The notes below the pieces were generated by a model. It saw nothing but the letters and a program-made list of their open reading frames with translations. It had not been told where the DNA came from and made no database searches. Below, piece after piece: positions 33,492 to 43,186 of a stretch of DNA of 64,000 nt. This stretch comes from Prado023 sp963774745. Its GTDB lineage: Bacteria > Actinomycetota > Actinomycetes > S36-B12 > CAIYMF01. Each line of letters opens with the position of its first letter. The first letter of the stretch is position 1. The stretch is taken from the NCBI GenBank assembly GCA_963774745.1, contig CAVZGE010000007.1, positions 62,001 to 126,000 on the forward strand. The letters are read 5' to 3'. Made by a program: the position numbers and the translations under genes.

Positions 33492-33797
33492 TCACACGAC
33501 CCGCAGCACGACCTCGACGGAGTCCCCGGCCTCGATCCCGTTCGCCTGGCGGACCGCCCGCTTGACCGGCAGCACGAAGCACCCGGAGGCCGAGTCGGGG
33601 AACACCGATGTGCGCCAGGTCGACCGGCCGAGCCGGACCTCGACCTTCACCGAGCCGAACCCGGCCCGCGGGCCGGACGCGTCGGCCTCGTCCTCCACCG
33701 CGGCGGTCACGTCCGGCGGCACGGTCACGAAGGTCCAGGTGTCCTGCTTGCGCGCGTCCCACAGCCACAGGTCTGCGGTGAAGGGGTGCTCAGCCAC
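33492..33797 (-). CDS. DUF1905 domain protein
   Basis: A 101-residue protein: FTADLWLWDARKQDTWTFVT, then FGSVKVEVRLGRSTWRTSVF with PVKRAVRQANGIEAGDSVEV. This is the DUF1905 beta-barrel family, often fused to or next to YdeI-like domains; function unknown. GTG 33797 follows GGGAGGCTCGGGCG at good spacing. It lies divergent to the efflux operon starting at 33952, whose putative regulatory repeats fill the shared spacer. Confidence 0.72.
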   Translation of the reverse strand: MAEHPFTADLWLWDARKQDTWTFVTVPPDVTAAVEDEADASGPRAGFGSVKVEVRLGRSTWRTSVFPDSASGCFVLPVKRAVRQANGIEAGDSVEVVLRVV

Positions 33798-33891
33798 CGC
33801 CCGAGCCTCCCACGCCCGGCGGGTGCGACGCCCGACCCGCCGCTGCACGCCCGGCGTGCGCCCAGCGTGCGCCCAGCATCCCGACCCCACT

Positions 33892-33929
33892 CACAGCCTG
33901 CTCACAGGTTCGTCACAGGCAGGGCACAG
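33892..33929 (+). promoter_or_regulatory. Four CACAG half-sites at exact 11-bp spacing
   Basis: CACAG occurs at 33892, 33903, 33914 and 33925, three of the four preceded by T, so that identical half-sites face the same side of the helix about once per turn. Direct repeats of 11 bp are the usual target of OmpR/PhoB-family response regulators. The array ends 22 bases before ATG 33952 of the efflux adaptor gene, so it would overlap or lie just upstream of its promoter. No response regulator gene is adjacent. Confidence 0.55.
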
Positions 33930-33951
33930 CGCGGCGCGCGAGGCTCGGGTC

Positions 33952-35430
33952 ATGAACGACCGGCGACGTCGCACCCTGATCAACCTCAGCCTGGGCCTCT
34001 CGGTGCTCGCAGTCATGACCGCGGGCGGGATGGCCCTCCTGCGCCCGGACCTCACCTCGCAGGCCAGCGCGGATCCCGTCCCAACGGTGACGGTCACGAC
34101 CGGATCGATCAGTGCGACGGTCTCAGCCGACGGCAGCGTCCAACCCGCCACCGAGGTCGCCGCCAACTTCGAGACCTCCGGCACCGTGGACAGCGTGCGC
34201 GTCGAGGTCGGTGACGACGTCACCACCGGGCAGACCCTGGCCACGTTGGACACCGCCGACGCTGAGCGCGCCGTCGAGGTCGCCCGGCTGTCACTGGAGG
34301 CCGCCGAGGAGGGCCTCGAAGCCGCCCAGGCGGGCAACACGACGACCGAACCGGACACCCAGGTGGTCAACCAGACCACCGTCGCCCGGCGCAAGGCCGC
34401 CGTGACGAGGGCACAGACCGCCACCCAGCAGGCACAGAGCGCGCTGCAGGCTGCCCAGGAGTCGCTGGCGAACGCCCAGCGGGCGACCCCTGTCGACCCG
34501 GCCGCCGTCGCCCAGGCCCAGGCCTCGGTCGACACCGCGCAGACGGGCTACGACCAGGCCCTGTCGGCGCAGACCAAGGCCGAGATCTCCCTGGCGACCG
34601 CCCAGCAGGGGACGACCGTCGCGGGCGACACGACCACGACCGTGGACGAGGCGTCCGTGGCCAACGCCCGGGCCAAGGTGCTCGAGGCCCAGGCGACCCA
34701 CGATGACGCGCAGGCGGCCCTGGACGCCTGCGTCCTCACGGCGCCCGACGACGGCACCGTGCTCGCGGTCAACGGCAAGGTCGGCTCGAGCGTCGGCTCG
34801 ACCGTCGGCTCGGGCTCCGGCACCACCGACGCCGGCGCCGCAGACGCGACCTCAGCCACAACGAGCGGCGACTTCATCGTGATCGCCGACCTGGACGAGC
34901 TCGAGGTCTCCGTGGCGTTCGCGGAGTCCGACGTCGCCGACATCGAGGTGGGCCAGGCGGCCACCCTGACGTTCCCGGGGCTGGACGGGGCCACCGGGGC
35001 CGGCGAGGTCACCTCGATCTCCCCGACCGCCACCACGTCGTCCAATGTCGTGACCTACGCCGCACTCGTGGCGATCACCGAGCATCCCGAGGGCCTGCGC
35101 CTGGGTCAGTCGGCGTCGGTCACGATCACGACCGCCAGCGTCGAGGAGGCCACGATCGTGCCGAGCGTGGCCGTGACCACCTCCGGTGGGCGCAGCTCGG
35201 TGACCGTGGTCAGCGATGACGTGCAGGCCGTCACCCCGGTGGAGCTCGGGGTCATCGGTGCGGACTTCACGCAGGTCCTCTCCGGGGTCGACGCCGGCCA
35301 GCAGGTCGTGCTGACCTCGGCCACGAGCACCGACGACAGCACGGCCGACTCGCTGCAGGGTGGGTTCCCGGGCGGTGACATGGGCGGCCCACCCACAGGG
35401 GGCGGGGCACCACCGGGGGGCATGCCGTGA
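33952..35430 (+). CDS. Periplasmic-adaptor-type (HlyD/MacA) subunit of an efflux ABC system
   Basis: A 492-residue membrane-fusion protein with one N-terminal membrane helix (INLSLGLSVLAVMTAGGMAL), a split lipoyl-like half-motif (VEVGDDVTTGQTLATLDTAD; later TAPDDGTVLAVNGKVG), a long Ala/Gln/Thr-rich coiled coil at about residues 95-265 and beta-barrel regions behind it. The C-terminus is Gly/Pro-rich. In actinobacteria such adaptors work with MacB-like ABC proteins to export peptides or drugs or to deliver lipoproteins. ATG 33952 has only weak complementarity to 16S rRNA. It overlaps the ATPase gene by GTGA. The phased CACAG repeats lie just upstream. Confidence 0.85.
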   Translation: MNDRRRRTLINLSLGLSVLAVMTAGGMALLRPDLTSQASADPVPTVTVTTGSISATVSADGSVQPATEVAANFETSGTVDSVRVEVGDDVTTGQTLATLDTADAERAVEVARLSLEAAEEGLEAAQAGNTTTEPDTQVVNQTTVARRKAAVTRAQTATQQAQSALQAAQESLANAQRATPVDPAAVAQAQASVDTAQTGYDQALSAQTKAEISLATAQQGTTVAGDTTTTVDEASVANARAKVLEAQATHDDAQAALDACVLTAPDDGTVLAVNGKVGSSVGSTVGSGSGTTDAGAADATSATTSGDFIVIADLDELEVSVAFAESDVADIEVGQAATLTFPGLDGATGAGEVTSISPTATTSSNVVTYAALVAITEHPEGLRLGQSASVTITTASVEEATIVPSVAVTTSGGRSSVTVVSDDVQAVTPVELGVIGADFTQVLSGVDAGQQVVLTSATSTDDSTADSLQGGFPGGDMGGPPTGGGAPPGGMP

Positions 35431-36128
35431 CCTCCCCCGTGCTCGACGTGCGTGCCGTGACCAAGGTGTACGGGGAGGGCGACTCCCGGGTGCACGCCCT
35501 GCGCGGGGTCAGCCTGTCCGTCGGCGCCGGTGAGTTCGTCGCTGTGATGGGGGCCTCCGGCTCCGGGAAGTCCACGCTGATGCACGTGCTGGGCTGCCTC
35601 GACGTGCCCACGTCCGGCCAGTACCTGCTCGATGGCCTCGACGTCGCCCGGATGGGGTCCCGGGAGCTGGCCCTCGTGCGCAACCGCCGGATCGGCTTCG
35701 TCTTCCAGTCGTTCAACCTGGTGCCGCGCACGACCACGCTGGCCAACGTGGAGCTGCCCATGGCCTATGCCCGGGTGGGTCGCCGGGAGCGCCGGGAGCG
35801 GGCCATGGCCGCCCTGGAGCTCGTGGGGCTCGCCGACCGCGCGGGGCACCTGCCCAACCAGATGTCGGGCGGGCAGCAGCAGCGGGCGGCCGTGGCGCGC
35901 GCGCTGGTCATGTCACCGTCGCTGATCCTGGCCGACGAGCCGACCGGGAACCTGGACTCGGCGTCCACCGACGAGGTCATGGCCGTGCTCGACCAGGTCC
36001 ACCGCTCCGGGCGCACGATCGTGGTGATCACCCATGAGGACCATGTGGCCAGCCATGCCAGCCGGGCCATCCACATCCGCGACGGCCTGATCACCGCGGA
36101 CAGCGCAGCCACAGGTGCCGTCGCATGA
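35427..36128 (+). CDS. MacB-type ABC transporter ATPase
   Basis: A 233-residue ATP-binding protein of the LolD/MacB class: Walker A MGASGSGKSTLM, Q-loop FVFQSFNLVPR, signature MSGGQQQR (Met in place of the usual Leu), Walker B LILADEPTGNLD and switch VITHE. It energises the permease encoded next. The start is the GTG at 35427 within a GTGA overlap with the adaptor gene, and its stop overlaps the permease start by ATGA, so the operon is tightly coupled. Confidence 0.92.
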   Translation: MTSPVLDVRAVTKVYGEGDSRVHALRGVSLSVGAGEFVAVMGASGSGKSTLMHVLGCLDVPTSGQYLLDGLDVARMGSRELALVRNRRIGFVFQSFNLVPRTTTLANVELPMAYARVGRRERRERAMAALELVGLADRAGHLPNQMSGGQQQRAAVARALVMSPSLILADEPTGNLDSASTDEVMAVLDQVHRSGRTIVVITHEDHVASHASRAIHIRDGLITADSAATGAVA

Positions 36129-37334
36129 GCGCCCTGGACATCCTGCGCGCAGCCGCCCACGGCCTGAGCAGCAACCGGATGCGCTCCGCGCTGACGATGC
36201 TGGGGATCATGATCGGGGTCGGGGCGGTGATCCTGCTGGTCGCCGTCGGCAACGGCTCGTCGGTGGCCATCCAGGAGCGCCTGCAGTCCCTGGGCACGAA
36301 CACCCTGACCGTGTCGGCGAATGCCGGTCGAGGCACGAACGCCACCCAGACGGCGACCCAGGCCCTGACCCTCGAGGTCGCCGACGCCCTGGACGACGCG
36401 CAGACCGCGCCCGACGTGCTGACCGTCTCCCCGGTCGCCTCGGCCGCCACCACTGTTGCGTACGGCAGCACGAGCGCGACGGTGACCGTGACCGGCACGA
36501 CCCCGACCTGGTTCGCGGCCACCAACTCACCCATCGCCCGCGGTGCGGCCCTCACCGCCGACCAGGTGGACGACCACGCGAAGGTGGCGGTACTCGGCTC
36601 GAGCACGGCCGAGGACCTGTTCGACACGGCCGACCCGATCGGCGAGCGGGTGCTCATCAACGGCTCGGGCTGGGAGGTGATCGGGATCCTGGAGGAGAAG
36701 GACTCCGCCGGCCCGACCGACTCCAACGCCGCCATCGTGGCCCCGATCACGACCGTGCGCGACCAGGTCGCCGGCTACGGGGGCCTGACCAGCATCACCG
36801 TCCAGGCCACCTCCGCCGGACACCGTCGACGCCGCCCAGGGCGAGGTCACCGCGATCCTCGACAGCCACCTCGGGATCAGCGACTCCGACACTGCCACCT
36901 ACCGGGTGCTCAACCAGTCGCAGCTGCTGGACACGGCCACCGAGACCGCGGACACGTTCACCGTCCTGCTGGCTGCAGTGGCCGCGATCAGCCTCCTGGT
37001 CGGCGGGATCGGGGTCACCAACATCATGCTGGTGACCGTCACCGAGCGGACCCGGGAGATCGGCATCCGCAAGGCCCTGGGCGCCCAGCACGGCACGATC
37101 CTGGCCCAGTTCCTCGCGGAGGCGACCATCCTGTCGCTGCTCGGTGGCCTGCTCGGCGTCGCTGCCGGGGTGATCGGGTCCCGGTTCTCGATCTACGGCG
37201 TGGAACCGGTCATCGTGCCCGCCTCGATCCTGCTGGCCTTCGGCGTCTCGGCGGCCATCGGGCTCTTCTTCGGCAGCATGCCGGCCAACCGCGCTGCCCG
37301 GATGCTCCCCATCGACGCATTGAGGTACCAGTGA
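36125..37334 (+). pseudogene. MacB-type ABC permease, one frameshift
   Basis: A MacB/FtsX-type permease: N-terminal MRSALTMLGIMIGVGAVIL membrane helix, a large extracytoplasmic domain, then three C-terminal helices with VGGIGVTNIMLVTVTERTRE and the last helix before NRAARMLPIDALRYQ. The frame breaks at GCCGGACACC near 36818-36819; removing one G restores SADTVDAAQGEVTAIL and a 402-residue protein, and 1,210 minus one is divisible by three. Both halves have normal codon use, so an extra base from sequencing is likely. It overlaps the ATPase gene (ATGA) and the next gene (GTGA). Confidence 0.85.
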
Positions 37335-37922
37335 CTCCCCTGGACTGGGCCCACGAGCCCGCACCCGACGGCGCCCCGGCCGCCACCGACCTCGACCTCC
37401 TGGCCGACCCGCCCAGCACCGTCTCCGCCGGGGACCTCGACGCCGCCCTGTCCGGCCCACCGCCCTCGGCCCGCGCCCTGAGGCTGACCCGCATGCTGGT
37501 CGCTGGGCCTCGTGCTCGCGCTGGGGTTCGCCGGCGGCGTGCTCGCCGACCAGAGCTGGGGCCAGTCCGGGAGTGCCACCGCCACCCCGACCGGTGACCG
37601 CCGCGCAGCCGGCCCCACGGGGATGCCCACGGGCATGCCCGGCGGCGACGGGTCCGCCGGTTCCGGGACCAGCACCCCCACGGGTGGGACCGGCGACACC
37701 ACCACGACGACCACGGGAACGGTGACCCTGGTCGACGGATCCGTGCTCTACCTGACCGACCCGACAGGGACCCTGGTCCGGGTCGAGGTCAGCGACCGCA
37801 CAGAGGTCAGCCAGGCCTCGCCCATCAGCACCAGCGACATCGATGAGGGAGACACCGTGACAGCGACGGGCACCAGCGAGGACGACACCCTGGCGGCCAC
37901 CAGCGTGGAGGTGACTCGATGA
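37331..37922 (+). pseudogene. Membrane-anchored DUF5666-like protein, one frameshift
   Basis: Starts at GTG 37331 inside a GTGA overlap. The first 60 residues are cytoplasmic, then comes a membrane helix broken by an extra G in GGG at 37505-37507; removing it gives MLVAGLVLALGFAGGVLAD. The extracytoplasmic part has a Thr/Gly-rich linker and a DUF5666-like beta domain (GTVTLVDGSVLYLTDPTG, then DRTEVSQASPISTSDIDEGD). The restored protein has 196 residues; 592 minus one is divisible by three. Such proteins often accompany MacAB-type operons in actinobacteria, perhaps as substrate-binding partners. Confidence 0.72.
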
Positions 37923-38513
37923 GGCGTGCCTGGATGGTCGGTGCCAGTGCGCTGGTGCTGGCCGGATGCGCAGGCACGGCCGGCACCTCGTCGAGCCCGG
38001 GTGCCGCGACCGGCTCGGCAGCCCCCGGCGCGGCGGACATGTCCGCCTATGTGCAGTGCCTCTCCGAGCACGGCGTGGAGCTGCCCACCGGTGGCCCCAT
38101 GAGCGGGACCCGCCCCGAGGGTGCGCCTTCGGGGCGGCCCACCGACATGCCCTCCGCGATGCCCACCGACCTGCCCTCCGCGATGCCCGGGGGCGGACCC
38201 GAGGGCCAGCCCCGTGGGCAGATGGCTGCGCCCCCCGGGGTGGACGACGCCACGTGGCAAGCTGCCCAGGACGCCTGCAGCGAACTGGCACCCACGGGTC
38301 GGGACCCGCAGGACGGCACGGCCCCACCTGGCCGGCACGGCCCCGCCGGCCGGGGATGCCGACTCCCACGCCGTGTTCTGGACCTGCATGGCCGACCACG
38401 ACGTCACGGCACCTGCCTCCGGCCTCCCGGCCGACCTCGACCCCGACGATCCGGGCGTGGCTGCGGCGCTCGCGATCTGCGACGCGCTGCTCCCCGACCA
38501 GGTGACCGGATAG
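37919..38513 (+). pseudogene. Lipoprotein of the efflux operon, one frameshift
   Basis: Begins at ATG 37919 (ATGA overlap) with a lipoprotein signal, lipobox LVLAGC (Cys17), then SAYVQCLSEHGVELPTGG, a Met/Pro/Ser-rich linker with MPSAMPTDLPSAMPGG, a helix with a Cys, and after the break DSHAVFWTCMADHDVT and a final CDALLPDQVTG. The break is at about 38329: removing the T in CCACCTGGCC restores a 197-residue protein (595 minus one is divisible by three). The repeated Cys/Met pattern could bind metal or form disulphides. It is the last gene of the operon and ends one base from the convergent TetR-GNAT gene. Confidence 0.7.
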
Positions 38514-40181
38514 TCAGGGCATCTCAGCCGGGCCCCCTGCCTCGAGCGCGGCAGTCATGTTGGCGACACCGGACTCCACCGTCGTGGACCATCCCAAGCC
38601 GGTCGTTTCGAGCAGGTGCTTCATCCCGGCGTTGTCGGCCAGCACGTGCGCCACCACGTGGGTGAACCCGATCCGGGGGGCGATCTGCAGCATCCGCCGA
38701 AGGAGTGCGCTGCCAACGCCCGTCCCCTGGTGGGCGTCCTCGACGATGAGCGCGATCTCGGCCGTGCTCGCATCGTCCGGGGACTCGGGGAACACGTTGC
38801 CCAGGGCCACGATGTCACCGTCGCGGCTCATGGCCACCAGGGTGGCGCCGCGGTGCCCGCCGGCCAGTCGACGCAACTGGATGTCCCGCCAGTCCGTCAG
38901 CGAGAAGTAGCGCTGGAAGCGGCTGCGCTCCGAGCAGCGATCGTGCATCGCTGCCACCGCGTGGGCGTCCTCCGGGCGGGCCAGCCGGATCCACACCGTG
39001 CTGTCACGAACAGGGTCGATCCAACCGGCCACGTCGTGCTCGCCGGAGATGCGGGCGATGGCCGCCGACAGGCGCAGCAGGGCTGAGGCCCGCGCCTGTT
39101 CCGCGCCCGCGAAGGGCGCCCAGTTGCGCTGGAGCAGCACGTGCCGATCCGCGGTCCACTGCAGCCGGAGGACGTCGGCGCGGTCGTCGGACCCCTCGGT
39201 CGCAGCGATCACCTCCACGTTGTCCGCCTCGACCACCCCCGCGGCCACAGCCGGCGCGGCCTCGGGGTCCTTGACCAGCAGGGTGGCGGCGTCGAGCATC
39301 CGGGCCGGCAGGTCACGACCCGCATCCGGTGAACCGACGGTGATGTGGGCGTGCTCCCCCGCCGACTCGGCGGCCGCGAGGATCACCTCGGCCGAGACGT
39401 GCGGCGGGGCGATCAGGGCGAGGTCGATCGTGCGCGTGCCCGGTCCGTAGCCGACCACGCCCAGCGACACCGTGTAGACGTGCAGCGCGCCCAGCGCCCG
39501 GATGATCCGGGCCATCCCGCCGGGTCGGTCGGGGATGTCCACCCGCACCCGCCAGCGCTGGCTGACCTCGTACTCGGGCTGCAGGAGCATCTCGGAGGGA
39601 GCCACCGCGGCGCCGATCCGGGCGATCATCGCGTCCCACTCCAACGGCGTCGGGCGGTGGGTCGCCACCGGATCGAGCATCGCCAGCCCGAGTGACAGCG
39701 CCATCGACAGGTGCACCACCGCGTTGTCGGAGAGCTCGGGGTCGAGTCCGCCCGCCGCCCGAGAGCTGGCTGAGATGGCCTTCACGTTCGCGCTGCGCTG
39801 CGCGACCCGACCGGTCCCGATCTCACGCAGCGCCGCGTCGTCGCGCGACCGTGCCAGGACCTCGAGCTCGAGGGAGTCCCAGCTCGCCTCCGGGGCCTCC
39901 TGCAGGCGATGGGCAGCCTCGATCAGCGCCGACAGCGGCGGGGTCCGGTCCGGTGCCCCGGCAGCCTGTCCGACGAGGTCGGCCACGACGGACTCATGAC
40001 GCTCGGCGAGCACCGCGACCAACAGGTCGTGGCGGTCCCCGACCAGTCGTCCGACCGCGCGGGAGCTGACCCCGGCACGCCTGGCCACCATGTCAACGGT
40101 GGTGGCGCCGAACCCCTGGGCGGCGAACAGGGCAGAGGCCGCCTCGACGACTCGGCCCCGCTTCGCCTGGTCGGTTGCCAT
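38514..40181 (-). CDS. Fused TetR DNA-binding / ACT-like / GNAT acetyltransferase protein
   Basis: A 555-residue single chain. Residues about 8-55 are a TetR-type helix-turn-helix (VVEAASALFAAQGFGATTVD, VARRAGVSSRAVGRLVG), 60-205 the TetR-like ligand domain, 210-290 an ACT-like domain (RVRVDIPDRPGGMARIIRAL, VGYGPGTRTIDLALI), and about 410-555 a GNAT acetyltransferase with IALIVEDAHQGTGVGSALL as the acetyl-CoA loop and LADNAGMKHLLETTGLG. It combines a possible amino-acid sensor, a repressor and an enzyme in one protein. Length and continuity show a real fusion, not a frame accident. ATG 40181 lies six bases after TAGCCT, a leaderless signal. It is convergent with the efflux operon. Confidence 0.82.
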   Translation of the reverse strand: MATDQAKRGRVVEAASALFAAQGFGATTVDMVARRAGVSSRAVGRLVGDRHDLLVAVLAERHESVVADLVGQAAGAPDRTPPLSALIEAAHRLQEAPEASWDSLELEVLARSRDDAALREIGTGRVAQRSANVKAISASSRAAGGLDPELSDNAVVHLSMALSLGLAMLDPVATHRPTPLEWDAMIARIGAAVAPSEMLLQPEYEVSQRWRVRVDIPDRPGGMARIIRALGALHVYTVSLGVVGYGPGTRTIDLALIAPPHVSAEVILAAAESAGEHAHITVGSPDAGRDLPARMLDAATLLVKDPEAAPAVAAGVVEADNVEVIAATEGSDDRADVLRLQWTADRHVLLQRNWAPFAGAEQARASALLRLSAAIARISGEHDVAGWIDPVRDSTVWIRLARPEDAHAVAAMHDRCSERSRFQRYFSLTDWRDIQLRRLAGGHRGATLVAMSRDGDIVALGNVFPESPDDASTAEIALIVEDAHQGTGVGSALLRRMLQIAPRIGFTHVVAHVLADNAGMKHLLETTGLGWSTTVESGVANMTAALEAGGPAEMP

Positions 40182-40187
40182 GGGATC

Positions 40188-40193
40188 AGGCTA
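40188..40193 (-). promoter_or_regulatory. Putative -10 hexamer (TAGCCT), leaderless, for the TetR-GNAT gene
   Basis: On the minus strand TAGCCT is followed by GATCCC and ATG 40181. Six-base spacing, no Shine-Dalgarno. Confidence 0.5.
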
Positions 40194-40234
40194 GGCGTTC
40201 GACCACGCCCGTCGCCGCGGCTCCCGGGGCGCCG

Positions 40235-42269
40235 CTACCCCGCTACCACGGTGGGCGCAGCCACGGGCACGGTCGAGTCGGTGGCTCCCCACTTGGCCAG
40301 TTGCGCCTGGACGGCCGCCTGCGCGTCGGCATACTCCTGGTCGATGACCCGAGCCTCGGCCCACTTCAGCTCACGGGCGGCGAGGACCCGGTTCAGCTCC
40401 TCGATGGTGCTGTCGTCGGCGGGGAGGTCGTAGGCCACGGAGGTGAACCGCGCGAGGCTGGCGCGGTAGTCGTGACCGTTGGCCACGAACTGCCCGGGGA
40501 TCACGTTCATGGCGTTCTTCACGTCGATGAAGGTGATCAGGAACGTGGTGTAGGGCCGCCACGCGGTCTCCTTGGGCACGCCCGGCTCGCGGGTCTCCGC
40601 CGGGCCCATCCAGTCCGGTGCCTGGACCGCCAGCGGGAACCAGAACTTGGGCATGGAGTCGTTGTGGTGGGTCAGGAAGAAGTACCGGGCCCGGGCGCGG
40701 ACGTCCTCGGGCATCGCCAGGAACTCCTGGTAGTTGTCGACCTCGACGATCTCCCCGTCGGGGTCCATCGCCTGCGGGTCGGACAGCCACTTCTGCCGGA
40801 ACTTCGTCGCCGCCGGGGTGCCCAGGAACAGGCCGCGGTCGATGCCGACCCGGTGCAGTCCCTCGGTGCCCTCCTCGGCGAACACGTCCTCGGAGGTCTG
40901 GGCCCCCAGGGACTCCCCGAAGATGTGCAGCCGGGGCCGGCGGTCCTCGGGGATCGCGGCCAGCCGCCACTTCAGGGCGTGCAGGAACGCGTTGTTCTGG
41001 TCGATGCCGATCCCGACCCGGAACAGCGACAACGGCGACGGCCGCAGCGAGTACTGCATCGCGACCAACGCCACATCCCCGCGGGTCAGGAACTCCAACG
41101 ACTCCGCGGTCACGTAGTTCAGGTACCCGGTACCGGTCGGGGACATGAACACGATGTGCTTGCGCTCGAAGGCCCCCAGGGTCTCCAGCTCGCGCATCGC
41201 CAGGTCGGCCCGCTCGCTGGTCGTCCTCTTGGTCTCCAGCCCGACGAACACCCGGATCGGCGCCTTGGCCGGCCCGCCCATCACCGCCTCGATCTCCGGC
41301 GCGGTCAGGGCCATGTTCACGAACCGGCGGCCCTCCCGCCCGATCGTCTCCAGCGGCACCACGCTGCGCGGCCCAGCGCTGACGTACTCGCGAGGTCGGG
41401 GCCATCGAGTACGCGGCCTCGACCGCGTCACCGGTGGTCTCAGCCGAGTGGAACACATGCTGCAGGCCCTTGAACCCCGCGAACCCCAACAACCCGAACG
41501 CCACCGCGTGACCCACCGGCCGGCCGATGAGCTCCGCCCGCGGGTTCACCGACGTCAACGCCGACCCGACCCCACCGGCGAACAGCCGCTCGGCCTTCGC
41601 GGCCACGTACAGCGCAACCGAGACCCCGGCACCGATCCCGACGGCCTTGCCCACCGCCACACCCTGGGAGTCATCCAGCGCATCGCCCTCGGCGTCGTGG
41701 GTGACCCCCTCGGCGACCATCTTCGAGCGCAGCGTGTGGTACTGCCACGCCGCCAGCCCGGCGCCCAGGGGAAGCGCGATCGGCGCGTTGCGCGTCCAGG
41801 ACCGCTCGCCCCCACCGACGCCCTCGAGCAGCATGTCGCTGGTGACGATGATGGCCCCCGCCATCCCACCGACCGCGACCCGCCAGCTGAACGTGCGCCC
41901 CCACGCCCGCGCGATCGGCTCGTCCTTGCGATGCGCCAGGAAGCGCTGCGCCGCGACCCCGATCCCCATCGCCGCCACGTCCCCGGCGAGGATCACCCCC
42001 CGCTGGGTCATCCGACGCTGCGAGGTGTCCGGCCCGCGACCCGCCACCTTGAGGGCCACCGCCTCGATCAACGACTGCGACGACGCCGTCAGCCCGTAGT
42101 TGAGGACCGAGGAGACCCCGGTGATGACCGCCTGGTCCGAGGTCGTGCGCGGCATGAGGCCACGGCTGAACGACCGACCCACGCTGGTCGACCCCGCCAG
42201 GATCCCCGCCCGCTCCGGCACACCCAGCTCGGCCCGCGCCTCGAACAGCTTCCCCATCACACCAGCCAT
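40235..42269 (-). pseudogene. Alpha/beta-hydrolase family membrane protein, one frameshift
   Basis: A large actinobacterial membrane esterase-like protein. The N-terminal half (about 370 residues) has several membrane helices (GVILAGDVAAMGIGVAAQRF, IGAGVSVALYVAAKAERLF, AVAFGLLGFAGFKGLQHVF); the C-terminal half has the conserved start GREGRRFVNMALTAPEIEAV, a nucleophile elbow HIFGESLGAQ and THHNDSMPKFWFPL, typical of the Abhydrolase_9 family. The halves are in different frames; the break is at about 41389-41392, where removal of one base joins SMAPTS to EYVSAGPRSVVPLE. The total of 2,035 minus one is divisible by three, giving about 677 residues. ATG 42269 follows GAAGGAAGAGCTC. It is preceded by SHOCT and DUF6325 genes on the same strand. 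Confidence 0.82.
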
Positions 42270-42398
42270 GAGCTCTTCCTTCGTCCTCGGGTGATCCCGG
42301 CCCTGCCGGTGCGTTCCTGTGCCCTCGTCGCCAGCCGGACGGGGGTGTGCAACAGGTGGCGCCCCCGCAGGAGCGCCACCCGTCACGTGCTGAAGTCC

Positions 42399-42713
42399 CT
42401 AGATCCCGAGGGCCTTGGCCTTGGCCGAGGCGAACTCCTCGTCGCTGAGGATCCCCTGCGCGTGCAGGGCAGCGAGCTGGTTGATCTTCTCGACCGTCGG
42501 GTCGACGACCGGCTCGGGGGCCGGCGGGGCGTACTGCTGCGGTGGCGCCGCGTACTGCTGCGGCGGCGGGGCGTACTGCTGCTGCTGGTAGGCGGCGGCC
42601 TGGGCAGCCTGCTGGTCCTTCGCGGCGTACCTCTGCTGCTGCTTGTGGGAGACGGCGTTGGCGGTGCCCACGACGGCGGCGGTGCGGGCAACCCCGCGGA
42701 TGAGTCCTGGCAT
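42399..42713 (-). CDS. SHOCT-domain small protein
   Basis: A 104-residue protein with an N-terminal Gly/Ala/Arg segment, a Gln/Tyr/Pro-rich low-complexity middle (repeats of QQYAPPPQQYAAPPQQYAPP type) and a C-terminal SHOCT helix pair (VEKINQLAALHAQGILSDEE then FASAKAKALGI). SHOCT domains mediate oligomerisation or attachment. ATG 42713 follows GAGAGGTACTGAC. It lies 11 bases after the DUF6325 gene, a frequent neighbour in actinobacteria. Confidence 0.82.
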   Translation of the reverse strand: MPGLIRGVARTAAVVGTANAVSHKQQQRYAAKDQQAAQAAAYQQQQYAPPPQQYAAPPQQYAPPAPEPVVDPTVEKINQLAALHAQGILSDEEFASAKAKALGI

Positions 42714-42724
42714 GTCAGTACCTC

Positions 42725-43186
42725 TCAGCTCTCGATCTCGGCGGCGGCCTCGATGGCGCCGATGACCTCAGTGACGGGGATCCGGTCGAACGCGACGACC
42801 TGCCCCCCTGCGCGCAGCATGGCGGCAGCGAACGGTGCCGCCCAGGTGTTCTCGTACACGATGATGGCCGCGGCGGCGCCGGGCTTCAGGATCGCACCGA
42901 CCGTGTCGAAGTCCTCCTGCGTGAGGACGTCGCTGCTCCACCCGGTGACGAGGTCCCACACGCCGCCCTCAGCGTCGAGGTCGGCAACCGACAGGCTGAC
43001 GAAGCTGCCGTCGTCATTGCCCTTGATGACCACGGCGTCGAGGATCCGGATGATGCCCTTGGCCACCAGGTCCAGCAGGATCGGCAGGCCCTCTCCTGAG
43101 AACTTGGCATCAGCGAACTCGATCACCACGTAGTCGACAGGACCCACTTCGATGGCCTCGACGGTTCCACTCTGAGCTTCAGTCAC
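42725..43186 (-). CDS. DUF6325 family protein
   Basis: A 153-residue protein with the pattern VGPVDYVVIEFADAKFSGEG, then KGIIRILDAVVIKGNDDGS and IVYENTWAAPFAAAMLRAGG. This is the actinobacterial DUF6325 family, related to DUF1269-type proteins thought to be membrane- or stress-associated; function unknown. Full length. The start is GTG 43186 after GGAAAGGGCACGCT. It heads a three-gene minus-strand group with the SHOCT protein and the membrane hydrolase. Confidence 0.8.
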   Translation of the reverse strand: MTEAQSGTVEAIEVGPVDYVVIEFADAKFSGEGLPILLDLVAKGIIRILDAVVIKGNDDGSFVSLSVADLDAEGGVWDLVTGWSSDVLTQEDFDTVGAILKPGAAAAIIVYENTWAAPFAAAMLRAGGQVVAFDRIPVTEVIGAIEAAAEIES

